Source of the DNA: QHWT01 sp046726015
Lineage (GTDB): Bacteria > Acidobacteriota > Vicinamibacteria > Vicinamibacterales > 2-12-FULL-66-21
Direction: 5' to 3'
Length of the DNA stretch: 64,000 bases
Assembly (NCBI GenBank): GCA_046726015.1
Contig: JBKOZS010000085.1
Location: forward strand, 11,326 to 75,325
Shown here piece after piece: positions 1-8,781 of this stretch. Numbering within the stretch: position 1 is the first letter of the stretch; every line of letters starts with the position of its first letter. A program made the translations under genes and the position numbers. The notes beneath the pieces were generated by a model. The model was not told the origin of the DNA. It did no database searches and worked only from the letters and a program-made list of their open reading frames with translations.

Positions 1-43
1 GCCGCGCGCCGGCGAACGCATCAAGGTCGTCGTCGAAGCCTGA
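1..43 (+). CDS. 3' end of a truncated gene, product unknown
   Basis: The first bases read in frame as a C-terminal tail ending GERIKVVVEA before a TGA at 41-43. The 5' part lies outside the window. Too little protein remains to name a family. The next gene begins 62 bases further on in the same direction. Confidence 0.45.
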   Translation, partial: PRAGERIKVVVEA

Positions 44-105
44 TTGCGTTCGCGATGGACCCAGCGCCGTACTACCCATGCTGATGGCGTAAAATACTCG
101 CCTCC

Positions 106-945
106 ATGCGAAAGGCCTGGCGGGTGGCCGCCGCGATTCTCGCGGCGGGCTTCGCGTACGCGATCTACATCTATCTCACGCTGCCCGACGTACGACCGCT
201 CCGCACGGCCAACCCGGCGACCACAGCGTTCATGGACCTCCGTGCGTACGAGGCGCGGCGACGAGGCGAACCAGTCAAGAAAGATCAGCGGTGGGTGCCC
301 TACGAGCGCATCTCCCAGAATCTGAAACGCGCGGTTCTCGTGGCCGAAGACAGCGCGTTCTGGAGGCACGAGGGGATTGATTTCGAGCAACTGCGCGAAT
401 CGATGGAGGTCAACTGGGAGCGCGGCGAATTCGCGCGCGGGGCGAGCACCATCACGCAACAGCTCGCCAAGAACCTTTACCTGTCGCCGTCCAAGAATCC
501 GGTTCGCAAGGTGCGCGAGCTGTTCATTACGCGGCGTCTCGAGGCGGAGCTCACGAAGCGGCGCATTCTCGAGCTCTATCTGAACGTCATCGAGTGGGGC
601 GACGGCATCTGGGGTGCGGAAGCGGCGGCGCGGCGGTACTTCCGGAAGTCCGCGGCCGACCTGAGCGCACAGGAGTCCGCGCTGCTGGCGGCGGCCATCA
701 TCAATCCGCGCGTGCTCGATCCCGGTCATCCCACCGCACGCCTTCGCCGGCGTCAGCAGATGATCGCGCGACGCATGGGCGCGGTGACGCCGCCCCCTGC
801 CGTCGCCACCGGCCCCGTCGATACACCCGATGACACTCCCGTCGTGCCGATTACAGATTTGCCCGGGACACCCGTCACCGTACCGTCGCTGCCGACTGAA
901 AAAGCGCCCGGAAAGCCGACAGGCGCAACGGGACCTGGTCAGTAG
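106..945 (+). CDS. mtgA: monofunctional peptidoglycan glycosyltransferase (GT51)
   Basis: Polymerises lipid II into glycan strands at the outer face of the inner membrane. The 279-residue protein has one N-terminal membrane anchor (about residues 5-25) and then a GT51 domain. The catalytic-glutamate motif EDSAFWRHEG is at 81-90, GASTITQQLAKN at 112-123, and the downstream RRILELYLNVIEWGDGIWG block is present. There is no transpeptidase domain, so it is the monofunctional type rather than a class A PBP. After about residue 225 the protein becomes a Pro/Thr/Val-rich tail, longer than usual for MtgA and probably disordered. The ATG start puts the anchor at the extreme N terminus as expected. Confidence 0.93.
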   Translation: MRKAWRVAAAILAAGFAYAIYIYLTLPDVRPLRTANPATTAFMDLRAYEARRRGEPVKKDQRWVPYERISQNLKRAVLVAEDSAFWRHEGIDFEQLRESMEVNWERGEFARGASTITQQLAKNLYLSPSKNPVRKVRELFITRRLEAELTKRRILELYLNVIEWGDGIWGAEAAARRYFRKSAADLSAQESALLAAAIINPRVLDPGHPTARLRRRQQMIARRMGAVTPPPAVATGPVDTPDDTPVVPITDLPGTPVTVPSLPTEKAPGKPTGATGPGQ

Positions 946-983
946 TTGGTCACGACAAAAAAGTCGTTGGTCGCGACAAAAAA
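945..983 (+). repeat. two direct repeats GTTGGTC(A/G)CGACAAAAAA
   Basis: Two 18-base copies differing at one position occur at 945-962 and 966-983, overlapping the stop codon of mtgA. They are followed by an AAGGTGA (983-989) / TCACCTT (1005-1011) inverted repeat with a 15-base loop. This could be a weak transcript end, but no U-tract follows. Confidence 0.5.
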
Positions 984-1009
984 AGGTGAACTTTCGTGTT
1001 CTGCTCACC

Positions 1010-1039
1010 TTGACACCTATCGGCGCATGTCCTTATAGT
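1010..1039 (+). promoter_or_regulatory. sigma-70-type promoter
   Basis: A consensus -35 box TTGACA at 1010-1015 is followed after 18 bases by TATAGT at 1034-1039 (5 of 6 to the -10 consensus). It lies about 85 bases upstream of the metalloprotease-like gene on the same strand. Confidence 0.6.
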
Positions 1040-1124
1040 CGGCACGTCCCTGCTCCTCACAGCGACAAGCGGCTCGATACAGGACGCCTTGGCGGAGTCC
1101 GTCTCTGGCCAGGCGTGTGTCGGC

Positions 1125-1934
1125 ATGATCAATTACACAGAGCGCATCGCGCTCCTGATGCAGGACGTGGTGTCGCGTACTCCCGCGTTATCGTTCATCG
1201 ATGTACGCGAGATCCTCGTGTTCGGACGCTTCGGCCGTCCCCACGCCGAAGGAGCATTTGCGACCTGTCATTGCCTCACCCTCCCGCAGAGTGAACCCGG
1301 ATATTACTTCTGGCGTGACCGCATCACCGGCGAGCTGACGCGCCGTTCGGAGTGGTTCGTCACGAAGACCCCCGAGGTGCGCGTCGGTGCGACTCGCATC
1401 AAATACCTCATTTCGTTCGTGCTGCCGCGCTTTTGCGAACAGAGCCTCAACCGATCGTGGAAGTCGGAACTCTACGACGAGGCAGACCCGTGGGTCGCGA
1501 AGCTCGACACGATCGTCCACGAGCTGTATCACATTGATCCGGGGGCGACCGGTATTCGCCAGGTCGCGAACGCAAACGGCACCCGTTCGCGCCAGCACGG
1601 CCCGCAGTTTTACGAGGACGTCGCCGGGATGGTGCGCGAGTACCTCGCGACACGGCCGGATCCAAGCCTCTACGAATTCCTGAAATGGGACTTTTCGACG
1701 CTGGAGCGCGAGTTTGGCGGCGTGGTGGCAACCACGTTCAGGAATTTCCCGTCGTTCCCGCAGCGCTACATGGAGCCCTGCCGGGCGTTGCCTGTCGAGC
1801 CGTCGGTCAAGGTCGAACCGCTCAAGCCGTTGACGCAGCCACTGATCTACACGGAAGACGACCTCCACATCCGCCAGTTCACGGACACGAGCACACGGCG
1901 GCTCGCACGGAAGGGCGCCCACCGCGCAGCGTGA
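1125..1934 (+). CDS. SprT/WSS1-like zinc metalloprotease, uncharacterised
   Basis: The protein carries HELYH (His132, Glu133, His136 counted from the ATG at 1125) followed 21 residues later by HGPQF (His158). This spacing, HExxH plus a downstream HGxxF histidine, is typical of SprT/WSS1-type zincins, which in other organisms cut proteins crosslinked to DNA. The flanking sequence is not one I recognise, so family membership is inferred from the motif only. There is no signal peptide, so it is probably cytosolic. The frame also permits a TTG start 12 codons upstream (1089); the ATG is preferred. A good sigma-70-type promoter lies just upstream. Confidence 0.6.
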   Translation: MINYTERIALLMQDVVSRTPALSFIDVREILVFGRFGRPHAEGAFATCHCLTLPQSEPGYYFWRDRITGELTRRSEWFVTKTPEVRVGATRIKYLISFVLPRFCEQSLNRSWKSELYDEADPWVAKLDTIVHELYHIDPGATGIRQVANANGTRSRQHGPQFYEDVAGMVREYLATRPDPSLYEFLKWDFSTLEREFGGVVATTFRNFPSFPQRYMEPCRALPVEPSVKVEPLKPLTQPLIYTEDDLHIRQFTDTSTRRLARKGAHRAA

Positions 1935-2011
1935 CGGCTCAGGACTCATGACTCATGGCCTAAGTCACGAACCCAGGGCCATGAGCCGCCATGAGCCATG
2001 AGCCATAAGTC
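1935..2011. repeat. GGCTCAGG/ACTCATGGC intergenic repeat, copy A
   Basis: The spacer between two convergent genes is built from GGCTCAGGACTCATG, ACTCATGGCC and, in reverse, GGGCCATGAGCC, GCCATGAGCC, ATGAGCCATAAG. Related blocks occur at 9911-9996, 11375-11450, 19374-19470 and 27719-27817. The opposing arms can fold back on each other, so a bidirectional terminator role is possible. Confidence 0.7.
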
Positions 2012-2012
2012 G

Positions 2013-2543
2013 TTACATCACGCGTCTCGCCCCGACAAACCGGCTCGCCCAATAGGTGGCGCTCAATCGTTCCACACGCACCTGGCCCACACTGCTGGGG
2101 GCATGGACGAACTCGTCCCCGCCAATAGAAATCGCGACGTGAGAAGGACCGGCGGCGACTGTGCTGAAAAAGAGCAGGTCACCCGGTTCGAGCTGGTCCT
2201 GCGCGACCGGCCGCCCGGCCCGAGATTGTTCCAGCACCGTTCGCGGCATGGCGACGCCGTGTTGCCCGAAGACATAGTAGACGAACCCGCTGCAATCGAA
2301 ACCGGACGGATCCGCCCCGCCGTTGCGGTAGGGCGTTCCGCGGAGCGATAGGGCGGTCCCTGTAACGGCGTAGGCGGTGCGAGTTCCGACGGCAGGGGCG
2401 CCGGCAGCCGGCGCGGACGCTGCCCCTGCGCTCGTACCAGTCCCTCCGGGGCGCGGGAACGGCGCCGGGACGGCGCGGGTCGATGCGCAACCAGTGGCGA
2501 CGGCGGTTACCAGCGCGAGCAGCGCGACCTTCGGGCAGACCAC
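2013..2543 (-). CDS. NlpC/P60-family cell-wall peptidase, lipoprotein
   Basis: Predicted peptidoglycan gamma-D-glutamyl-diaminopimelate endopeptidase. The 176-residue product begins at GTG with a short hydrophobic segment and a plausible lipobox ending at Cys19 (VATGC), followed by an Ala/Gly/Pro linker to about residue 65. The NlpC/P60 domain follows: GTPYRNGGADPSGFDCSGF with nucleophile Cys84, SHVAI with His135, and FVHAPSS with His147 as the third polar residue. Length and motif order fit single-domain NlpC proteins. It is convergent with the metalloprotease-like gene across a repeat-filled spacer. Confidence 0.87.
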   Translation of the reverse strand: MVCPKVALLALVTAVATGCASTRAVPAPFPRPGGTGTSAGAASAPAAGAPAVGTRTAYAVTGTALSLRGTPYRNGGADPSGFDCSGFVYYVFGQHGVAMPRTVLEQSRAGRPVAQDQLEPGDLLFFSTVAAGPSHVAISIGGDEFVHAPSSVGQVRVERLSATYWASRFVGARRVM

Positions 2544-2710
2544 GGGCGTTCAGGTTATCGGCGGATCCGGAACACGGGGTCAGGCCTGGCCCAAGGCCCC
2601 AGTGGTGGTCATTGACGTCCCTGCCGGCCTGAAACGCCTGATTTTGTCACCCACGGTGGGCATTACGACCTTAAACTGCTGGAAACAGGATTGTTACGCG
2701 CCAGCCTCAC

Positions 2711-2739
2711 TTGACACTGGCGATCGTGTCAGGCAGAAT
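2711..2739 (+). promoter_or_regulatory. sigma-70-type promoter of the HNH gene, very short leader
   Basis: TTGACA at 2711-2716, a 17-base spacer, and CAGAAT at 2734-2739. Transcription would start near 2746, only about five bases before the ATG at 2751. No Shine-Dalgarno sequence precedes that ATG, so a nearly leaderless message is possible. Confidence 0.5.
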
Positions 2740-2750
2740 GACTCAGGCTT

Positions 2751-3287
2751 ATGGAGCAGACGCTCCTCCTTAACGCGACGTACGAGCCCCTCAAAGTCGT
2801 CCACTGGCAGAAGGCCATTACGCTTTGGTGCCAGGGGAAGGTTGAGGTTATCTCTGTCTACGACCGGGAAGTCCGGTCGGTCTCCTTCAGTTTCAAGCTG
2901 CCCTCGGTCATCCGCCTGCTGCGGTATATCAAGATCAAGCGGCAGATCGACTATGTCCCGTTCTCCCGTGCGAACATTTACGCGCGAGACGACCACTCCT
3001 GCCAGTACTGTGGGGAAGTCTTCCCAACGGCGGAGTTGACCTTCGATCATGTGGTGCCGGTCGCCCAGGGCGGCCGCAAAGACTGGGAGAATATCGTTAC
3101 CTGCTGCATCCCCTGCAACCGGAAGAAGGGTGGCCGGACGCCGGAGCAGGCCCACATGCATCTCATTCGGGTTCCCAAGCGCCCCGATAAAGCTCCCGCG
3201 ATTCGCATTACGATCGGCCTTCGGAACGCGCCGGAGACGTGGCGCGATTACTTCTACTGGAACGTCGAGCTGGACGACGAAAGCTGA
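2751..3287 (+). CDS. HNH endonuclease family protein
   Basis: A 178-residue protein with a C-terminal HNH nuclease fold. It has CQYC (Cys84, Cys87), the DH pair (Asp99-His100) in LTFDHVVPVAQGG, Asn114 in WENIV, and a second zinc knuckle CIPC (Cys119, Cys122). The N-terminal 70 residues (LLLNATYEPLKVVHWQKA) match the common chromosomal HNH family seen in many phyla, whose substrate is not established. No methyltransferase or mobile element is adjacent, so it is not obviously part of a restriction system. The start lies directly behind a predicted promoter. Confidence 0.88.
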   Translation: MEQTLLLNATYEPLKVVHWQKAITLWCQGKVEVISVYDREVRSVSFSFKLPSVIRLLRYIKIKRQIDYVPFSRANIYARDDHSCQYCGEVFPTAELTFDHVVPVAQGGRKDWENIVTCCIPCNRKKGGRTPEQAHMHLIRVPKRPDKAPAIRITIGLRNAPETWRDYFYWNVELDDES

Positions 3288-3291
3288 CGAA

Positions 3292-4311
3292 GTGGGTCGG
3301 GTGACCTCCGTTCGCCCCCTTTGGGCGATTGAGGGAGGACGCGTAACGCTCGAGGGGGCGGGCTTTCCCGTGCACCCCTCCCTGCCGCAGGTGCGTGTCG
3401 GACCGGAGGGTGCACGACTCGCTCACGCGTCGCCGACCGTCCTGACCATCATCGTCCCCACCGATCTTGAAGGCGGATCCACAGCCGTACGGATCGACGA
3501 GTTGCCGGGGGAAACCGCCTATATCGAGATCGGCGCTCCGTTCGTCACCGGCGTCCACCAGGTCGACAACCCCGCCTTCGATCGGCACGGCAATCTCTAC
3601 GTCACGTTCAGCGGATCGCGAGGCCACCAGGCGCCGGTCGCGATCTTTGTCGTGCGCCCCGACGGAACGCGCGAGCCGTTCGTGTCGGACATGCCGAACC
3701 CGACGTCGCTCGCCTTCGATCATGACGGGCATCTGTACGTGTCGAGCCGATTCGACGGCAGCGTCTATCGCGTCGAACCAGACGGCCGCGCGTCGCTCTT
3801 TGCCGGCGACCTTGGCGTCGCGTGTGGCCTCGCGTTTGGTCCAGATGGATTGCTCTACGTGGGCGATCGGAGCGGATCGATCCTGCGCGTCGAGGATCAC
3901 GGGCGGGCCCGCCCGTTTGCGACGTTGCCGGCGAGTGTCGCTGCGTTCCATCTCGCATTCGGTCCCGACCAGCATCTTTACGTTGCCGCGCCAACGCTCG
4001 GTACGACCGATGCGATCTATCGCATCTCGCCGGACGGCACCGTCAGCGTCTGGAGCACCGGGTTTGGACGGCCGCAAGGCCTTGCGTTCGACGCGGCGGG
4101 TCACCTCTATGTCACCGATGCGCTTGCGGGGTGGAGTGGGATCTATCGCGTCCGCCTCGACGCCCCCGCGTCCCCCGAGCTCGTGCTCACAGGAGGGGCA
4201 CTCATCGGCCTCGCTTTCGATCCGCATGGCGGCCTGGCCGTCGCGACCAGCGACTCGGTGTATCGCCTTGGCGTCGGCCTTCGAGGGCTGCTGCCGCCGA
4301 ACCAGCCATGA
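3292..4311 (+). CDS. IPT/TIG plus NHL-type beta-propeller protein
   Basis: About 339 residues. The first 80 or so look like an IPT/TIG immunoglobulin-like domain (SVRPLWAIEGGRVTLEGAGF). The rest is a repeated NHL/SMP-30-like propeller with blades such as LAFDHDGHLYVSSRFDG, LAFGPDGLLYVGDRSG and LAFDAAGHLYVTD. No signal peptide is visible, so it may be cytoplasmic. The likely start is GTG at 3292, four bases after the HNH stop codon, with GTG at 3301 as an alternative; the close spacing suggests cotranscription. Propellers of this type bind ligands or act as lactonases, but no catalytic set can be assigned. Confidence 0.75.
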   Translation: MGRVTSVRPLWAIEGGRVTLEGAGFPVHPSLPQVRVGPEGARLAHASPTVLTIIVPTDLEGGSTAVRIDELPGETAYIEIGAPFVTGVHQVDNPAFDRHGNLYVTFSGSRGHQAPVAIFVVRPDGTREPFVSDMPNPTSLAFDHDGHLYVSSRFDGSVYRVEPDGRASLFAGDLGVACGLAFGPDGLLYVGDRSGSILRVEDHGRARPFATLPASVAAFHLAFGPDQHLYVAAPTLGTTDAIYRISPDGTVSVWSTGFGRPQGLAFDAAGHLYVTDALAGWSGIYRVRLDAPASPELVLTGGALIGLAFDPHGGLAVATSDSVYRLGVGLRGLLPPNQP

Positions 4312-4339
4312 CTGCTTTACCCGATAAGATCGTGCAAGC

Positions 4340-5830
4340 ATGAATCAGTTGTTTCGACGTAAGCCCATCGCGGACCTGCTCGTCGAAGGCGACCATTCGC
4401 TCAAGCGCGTGCTCGGCGCCGGCGACCTGGTCATGCTGGCGATTGGGGCCGTGATCGGAGCGGGGATCTTTTCTTCCATCGGTACCGCCGCGGCGGGCGA
4501 GGTGACGCCAACGGGCGAAGTGGTGCGCTACGGCGCGGGCCCTGCGCTCGTTTTCTCGTTCATCCTGCTTGGCTTCGTCTGCGGGCTGGCAGCGCTCTGT
4601 TACGCGGAATTGGCGGCGATGATCCCGCAGGCGGGCAGTGCGTATGCGTATTCGTATGCGACGCTCGGCGAGCTGATCGCGTGGATCATCGGCTGGGATT
4701 TGATTCTCGAATACGCCGTCGGGAACATTGCCGTCGCGATCGCATGGAGCGGATACTTCGTCTCGCTGCTCTCCGGCTTCGGAATCACGCTCCCCGGCTA
4801 TCTCACGCACGGATATCGGACCGCGCTTCTCAGCTCGGACCCTGCGGTCCACGGTCTGCTGCAGACCGCGCCGCAGATCGTTGGCATTCCCTTTCTGATC
4901 AACATCCCGGCGGCGCTCATCGTCCTGGCGATCACCTGGCTGCTGTACATCGGCGTGCGCGAGAGCGCGCGCGCCAACAACATCATGGTGGTCGTCAAAC
5001 TGATCGTGCTCGGGCTGTTCGTCGTGCTCGGCGCCATGCACATCGATCCGGCGAACTACCAGCCGTTCGCCCCGAACGGCTGGAAAGGCATTCACCAGGG
5101 CGCGGCAATCGTGTTCTTCGCCTACATCGGCTTCGACGCGATCTCGACCGCGGCGGAAGAGACGAGGAACCCGCAGCGCAATATGCCAATCGGCATCCTG
5201 TTCGGGCTCGCGGTCTGCACGATCATCTACGTCGTCGTGGGCATCGTCGCGACGGGGCTCGTGCCGTACACGCAGCTCAAGGCCGCCGATCCGCTGGCCA
5301 GGGCGCTCGAAGTCGCGGGGCTGCAGACGGCGAGCTGGATTGTCGCGTTCGGCGCCGTGGTTTCGCTGACCGCTGTCCTGCTCGTTTTCCAGTACGGCCA
5401 GCCTCGAATCTTCATGGCGATGGCACGCGACGGCCTGCTTCCACGGTGGGCTTCAAAGATCCATCCGAAATACCGGACACCGCACGTCACCACGATTGCG
5501 ACCGGCCTGGTCGTCGCGATTGGCAGCCTGGTGATGGACGAGAATGAAATCTACGACCTGACGAACATAGGGACGCTTGCCGCATTCGCGATCGTCTGCA
5601 TCGGCGTGCTCGTCCTGCGCTACGCCGATCCGCAACGACCCCGGCCGTTCCGCGTGCCGTTCGTGTGGCCCGTCGCCGTGCTCGGCGCACTCGCTTGTAT
5701 CTACACCATGCGCGGTCTTCCCACGCATGCGTGGGAACGGTTTGGGATTTGGCTGGTGGCGGGCCTGCTGTTGTATTTCGGTTATGGGCTGAAGCACAGT
5801 CGGCTTCGGCGTGAGCCCGCAAGAAGCTGA
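4340..5830 (+). CDS. APC-superfamily amino-acid permease (CAT-like)
   Basis: A 496-residue inner-membrane transporter with about 12 to 14 hydrophobic helices. The N-terminal signature LGAGDLVMLAIGAVIGAGIF (helix 1 with the GAGIF substrate loop) and FFAYIGFDAISTAAEETRNP (helix 6) are typical of cationic or branched-chain amino-acid permeases of the CAT family. The substrate cannot be told from sequence. It starts 28 bases after the propeller gene on the same strand and may be part of the same transcript. A second, more distant APC permease is at 43872-45254. Confidence 0.9.
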   Translation: MNQLFRRKPIADLLVEGDHSLKRVLGAGDLVMLAIGAVIGAGIFSSIGTAAAGEVTPTGEVVRYGAGPALVFSFILLGFVCGLAALCYAELAAMIPQAGSAYAYSYATLGELIAWIIGWDLILEYAVGNIAVAIAWSGYFVSLLSGFGITLPGYLTHGYRTALLSSDPAVHGLLQTAPQIVGIPFLINIPAALIVLAITWLLYIGVRESARANNIMVVVKLIVLGLFVVLGAMHIDPANYQPFAPNGWKGIHQGAAIVFFAYIGFDAISTAAEETRNPQRNMPIGILFGLAVCTIIYVVVGIVATGLVPYTQLKAADPLARALEVAGLQTASWIVAFGAVVSLTAVLLVFQYGQPRIFMAMARDGLLPRWASKIHPKYRTPHVTTIATGLVVAIGSLVMDENEIYDLTNIGTLAAFAIVCIGVLVLRYADPQRPRPFRVPFVWPVAVLGALACIYTMRGLPTHAWERFGIWLVAGLLLYFGYGLKHSRLRREPARS

Positions 5831-5893
5831 GCGGCGCACCTCAGCCGCGTGGTTTGTGTGGCGGATCCAGGCGGTCGACTGCTAAGATAAGGG

Positions 5894-5911
5894 TTTGGGT
5901 TTCCTCCCAAA
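5894..5911 (+). promoter_or_regulatory. small hairpin in the uvrA leader
   Basis: TTTGGG (5894-5899) and CCCAAA (5906-5911) form a perfect 6-bp stem with a 6-base loop, ending 17 bases before the uvrA ATG. A TAAGAT sequence just upstream (5883-5888) could be a -10 box. The hairpin may influence translation of uvrA; this is inference. Confidence 0.3.
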
Positions 5912-5928
5912 TCCGTAACTAGCAGGGC

Positions 5929-8742
5929 ATGGCACACGATTGGGTTGCGGTGCGCGGCGCGCGCGTGCACAACCTTAAGAACATAGACGTCGATCTCCCA
6001 CGCGATCAGCTGGTGGTCATTACCGGGCTCTCCGGGTCCGGAAAGTCGTCGCTCGCGTTCGACACGATTTACGCGGAGGGGCAGCGCCGATACGTCGAGT
6101 CCCTCTCGTCGTACGCGCGCCAGTTCCTCGAGCAGATGGAAAAGCCGGACGTCGATCTTATCGACGGCTTGTCCCCTGCCATCGCGATCGAGCAGAAGAC
6201 TACCGGGTCCAACCCACGGTCCACCGTCGGCACCGTCACCGAAATTTACGACTACCTGCGACTTCTCTTCGCGAACGTCGGTGTCCCGCACTGCCACCTC
6301 TGCGGGCGCGAAATTGCGTCGCAATCGCTCGAGCGCATCATCGACATGGTGATGCTGTCGCCGAACGACGAGCGCATCAACGTGATGGCGCCGGTCGTCC
6401 GCGGACGCAAGGGAGAGTTCAAGAAAGAGCTCGTGGCGCTTCGCGCGCGCGGATTCACGAAGGTTCGCGTCGATGGCCAGCTTCGATCGCTGGACGAGGA
6501 CATCAAGCTCGATCGCCGGCGTAACCACACGATTGACGTCGTGGTCGATCGGCTTGTGCTCAAGCCGGGCATCGAGCGGCGGCTGACCGAGTCCGTCGAG
6601 GTCGCGCTCAATCTCGCGGACGACGTGGTGGTGATCAATACGCTCGATGGAGGGGATCGGCTGTTCTCGCGGCGGCTGGCGTGCACGTATTGCGGCGTCA
6701 GCATGCCGGAGATGACGCCGCGCGCGTTCTCCTTCAACTCGCCGCACGGCGCGTGCTCCGACTGCCAGGGGCTGGGCGCGGTCTACGACTTTGATCCCAC
6801 GCGGCTGGTTCCTGACGAATCGGTGTCGCTCCAGGACGGCGCCATCGCCCCCTGGGCACGCGGAGACAAGAAGCTCGTCAAGGAAGCGCTGGTGTCGCTC
6901 AGCAAGCACTTCGGCATCGATCTCGCGCTGCCGTTCCGCCGTCTCGCGAAGAAGGCGCGCGACATCCTCTTCTATGGCGCCGGCGCGGCCAGGAAAGATG
7001 GGAAAGATCCGTTTGGCGCCGGGTTCGAGGGGTTGGTGCCAAACCTGCGCCGGCGTTACGAGGAAGGCAGCTGGGCAGAGCAGGAGGCGCTCGAATCGTA
7101 TCGGGCGCTCCGTCCGTGTCCTGCCTGCGCGGGCGCGCGGCTGAAGCCGCAGAGCCGCGCCGTGCGTGTCAAAGGACGGACGATCACCGAATACGTCGAT
7201 TTACCGATTTCTGAAGCGCTCGGCGTATTCGAAGCGATCGAGCTGACCGACAGGGAAGCCCTGATCGCCAGCCGCATCCTCCGCGAGATTCGCGATCGCC
7301 TGCGCTTCCTGAACGACGTTGGCGTCGGTTACCTGACGCTCGGCCGCAGCGCTGCGACACTGTCCGGAGGCGAAGGACAGCGTATTCGTCTCGCAACGCA
7401 GATCGGATCGAATCTAACCGGGGTCCTTTACGTGCTCGATGAGCCGTCGATTGGACTGCATCAGCGCGACAATCGCGCGCTGCTCTCCACGCTCGCGCGC
7501 CTGCGCGACCTGGGGAACACCGTGGTCGTGGTCGAACACGACGAAGAGACGATTCGGACGGCAGATTACGTCATCGATCTCGGACCCGGCGCAGGTGAGC
7601 ATGGCGGCCACGTCATTTTCCAGGGCACGCCGGCGGCGCTCGTCGCCAACGGGAACGGGTCGGCGACCGGCGCGTATCTCCGCGGCGAGAAATCCATAGC
7701 TACGCCCAAGGATCGCCGCCCGGCGAATCGCGGAGCGATCGTCATTAAAGGGGCGCGCGAGAACAATCTGAAGGAGATCGACGTCGAGATTCCGCTCGGC
7801 GTGCTCGTCACCGTCACGGGCGTCAGTGGTTCCGGGAAGTCGACGCTGGTCAACGAGATTTTGTACCGCGCGCTCGCGCGCGAGCTGTATCGTGCCGCGG
7901 ATGAACCGGGCGCGCATTTATCCATCGAAGGCATCGATCTGATCGACAAGGTGATTCAAATCGATCAGTCGCCGATCGGCCGGACGCCGCGCTCCAATCC
8001 CGCGACCTATACCGGTCTCTTCACGTTCATCCGCGAACTGTTCGCGATGCTGCCCGAGTCACGAGCCCGCGGCTTCCGTCCAGGACGCTTCTCGTTCAAC
8101 GTCAAGGGCGGACGGTGCGAGAGCTGCCAGGGGGACGGCGTCATCGCAATCGAAATGCACTTCCTGCCGAACGTCTACGTGACGTGCGAGCAGTGCAAGG
8201 GGCGCCGCTACAACCGCGAGACCCTGGAGATCAAATATCGCGGCAAGTCGATCGCCGACGTGCTCGACCTGACGGTCGACCAGGCCTTGCCGCTGCTCGA
8301 GAACTTTCCGCCGATTGCCAACAAACTGCGGACGCTGCAGGACGTCGGTCTCGGCTACATCGAGCTGGGGCAGTCGGCGACCACGCTGAGCGGCGGTGAG
8401 GCGCAGCGCGTGAAGCTCGCGAAAGAGCTCTCGCGACGCGGCACCGGCCGAACGCTGTACATCCTTGACGAACCGACGACGGGCCTGCACTTCGCCGACA
8501 CGCACAAGCTGCTCGATGTGCTGAACAAGCTTGTCGGGCAGGGCAACACCGTCGTCATCATCGAGCACAACCTCGACGTCATCAAATCGGCAGATTACGT
8601 GATCGACCTCGGGCCCGAAGGAGGGGCCGGCGGCGGCCGCATCGTCGCCACGGGGACTCCTGAAGTCGTGGCGCGAAGCCGAGACTCCTTTACAGGCCGT
8701 TTCCTGGCGGGGATTCTGGGCCTGCCGCATGCGGCAGCGTGA
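5929..8742 (+). CDS. uvrA: UvrABC excision repair protein A
   Basis: Damage-recognition ATPase of nucleotide excision repair, acting as a dimer with UvrB. At 937 residues it has the full family length. It shows two ABC ATPase modules, with Walker A GLSGSGKSS at about 33-41 and GVSGSGKST near 635. Both LSGGE signatures (TLSGGEGQRIRLA, TLSGGEAQRVKLA) and the zinc-binding cysteines (CHLC, CTYC, CPAC, CESC, CEQC) are present. The ARQFLEQMEKPDVD and AIAIEQKTTGSNPRSTVGTV blocks are canonical. No SOS box could be assigned upstream because the operator sequence for this phylum is not known to me. Confidence 0.98.
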   Translation: MAHDWVAVRGARVHNLKNIDVDLPRDQLVVITGLSGSGKSSLAFDTIYAEGQRRYVESLSSYARQFLEQMEKPDVDLIDGLSPAIAIEQKTTGSNPRSTVGTVTEIYDYLRLLFANVGVPHCHLCGREIASQSLERIIDMVMLSPNDERINVMAPVVRGRKGEFKKELVALRARGFTKVRVDGQLRSLDEDIKLDRRRNHTIDVVVDRLVLKPGIERRLTESVEVALNLADDVVVINTLDGGDRLFSRRLACTYCGVSMPEMTPRAFSFNSPHGACSDCQGLGAVYDFDPTRLVPDESVSLQDGAIAPWARGDKKLVKEALVSLSKHFGIDLALPFRRLAKKARDILFYGAGAARKDGKDPFGAGFEGLVPNLRRRYEEGSWAEQEALESYRALRPCPACAGARLKPQSRAVRVKGRTITEYVDLPISEALGVFEAIELTDREALIASRILREIRDRLRFLNDVGVGYLTLGRSAATLSGGEGQRIRLATQIGSNLTGVLYVLDEPSIGLHQRDNRALLSTLARLRDLGNTVVVVEHDEETIRTADYVIDLGPGAGEHGGHVIFQGTPAALVANGNGSATGAYLRGEKSIATPKDRRPANRGAIVIKGARENNLKEIDVEIPLGVLVTVTGVSGSGKSTLVNEILYRALARELYRAADEPGAHLSIEGIDLIDKVIQIDQSPIGRTPRSNPATYTGLFTFIRELFAMLPESRARGFRPGRFSFNVKGGRCESCQGDGVIAIEMHFLPNVYVTCEQCKGRRYNRETLEIKYRGKSIADVLDLTVDQALPLLENFPPIANKLRTLQDVGLGYIELGQSATTLSGGEAQRVKLAKELSRRGTGRTLYILDEPTTGLHFADTHKLLDVLNKLVGQGNTVVIIEHNLDVIKSADYVIDLGPEGGAGGGRIVATGTPEVVARSRDSFTGRFLAGILGLPHAAA

Positions 8743-8781
8743 CGTGTGACTCGGCGGAAGGACGGTTTTGTGATCGCTCGC

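Noticed and set aside
5782..6909. A 375-residue minus-strand open frame over the start of uvrA
   Set aside because: It overlaps strongly conserved uvrA sequence in full and has no domain of its own.
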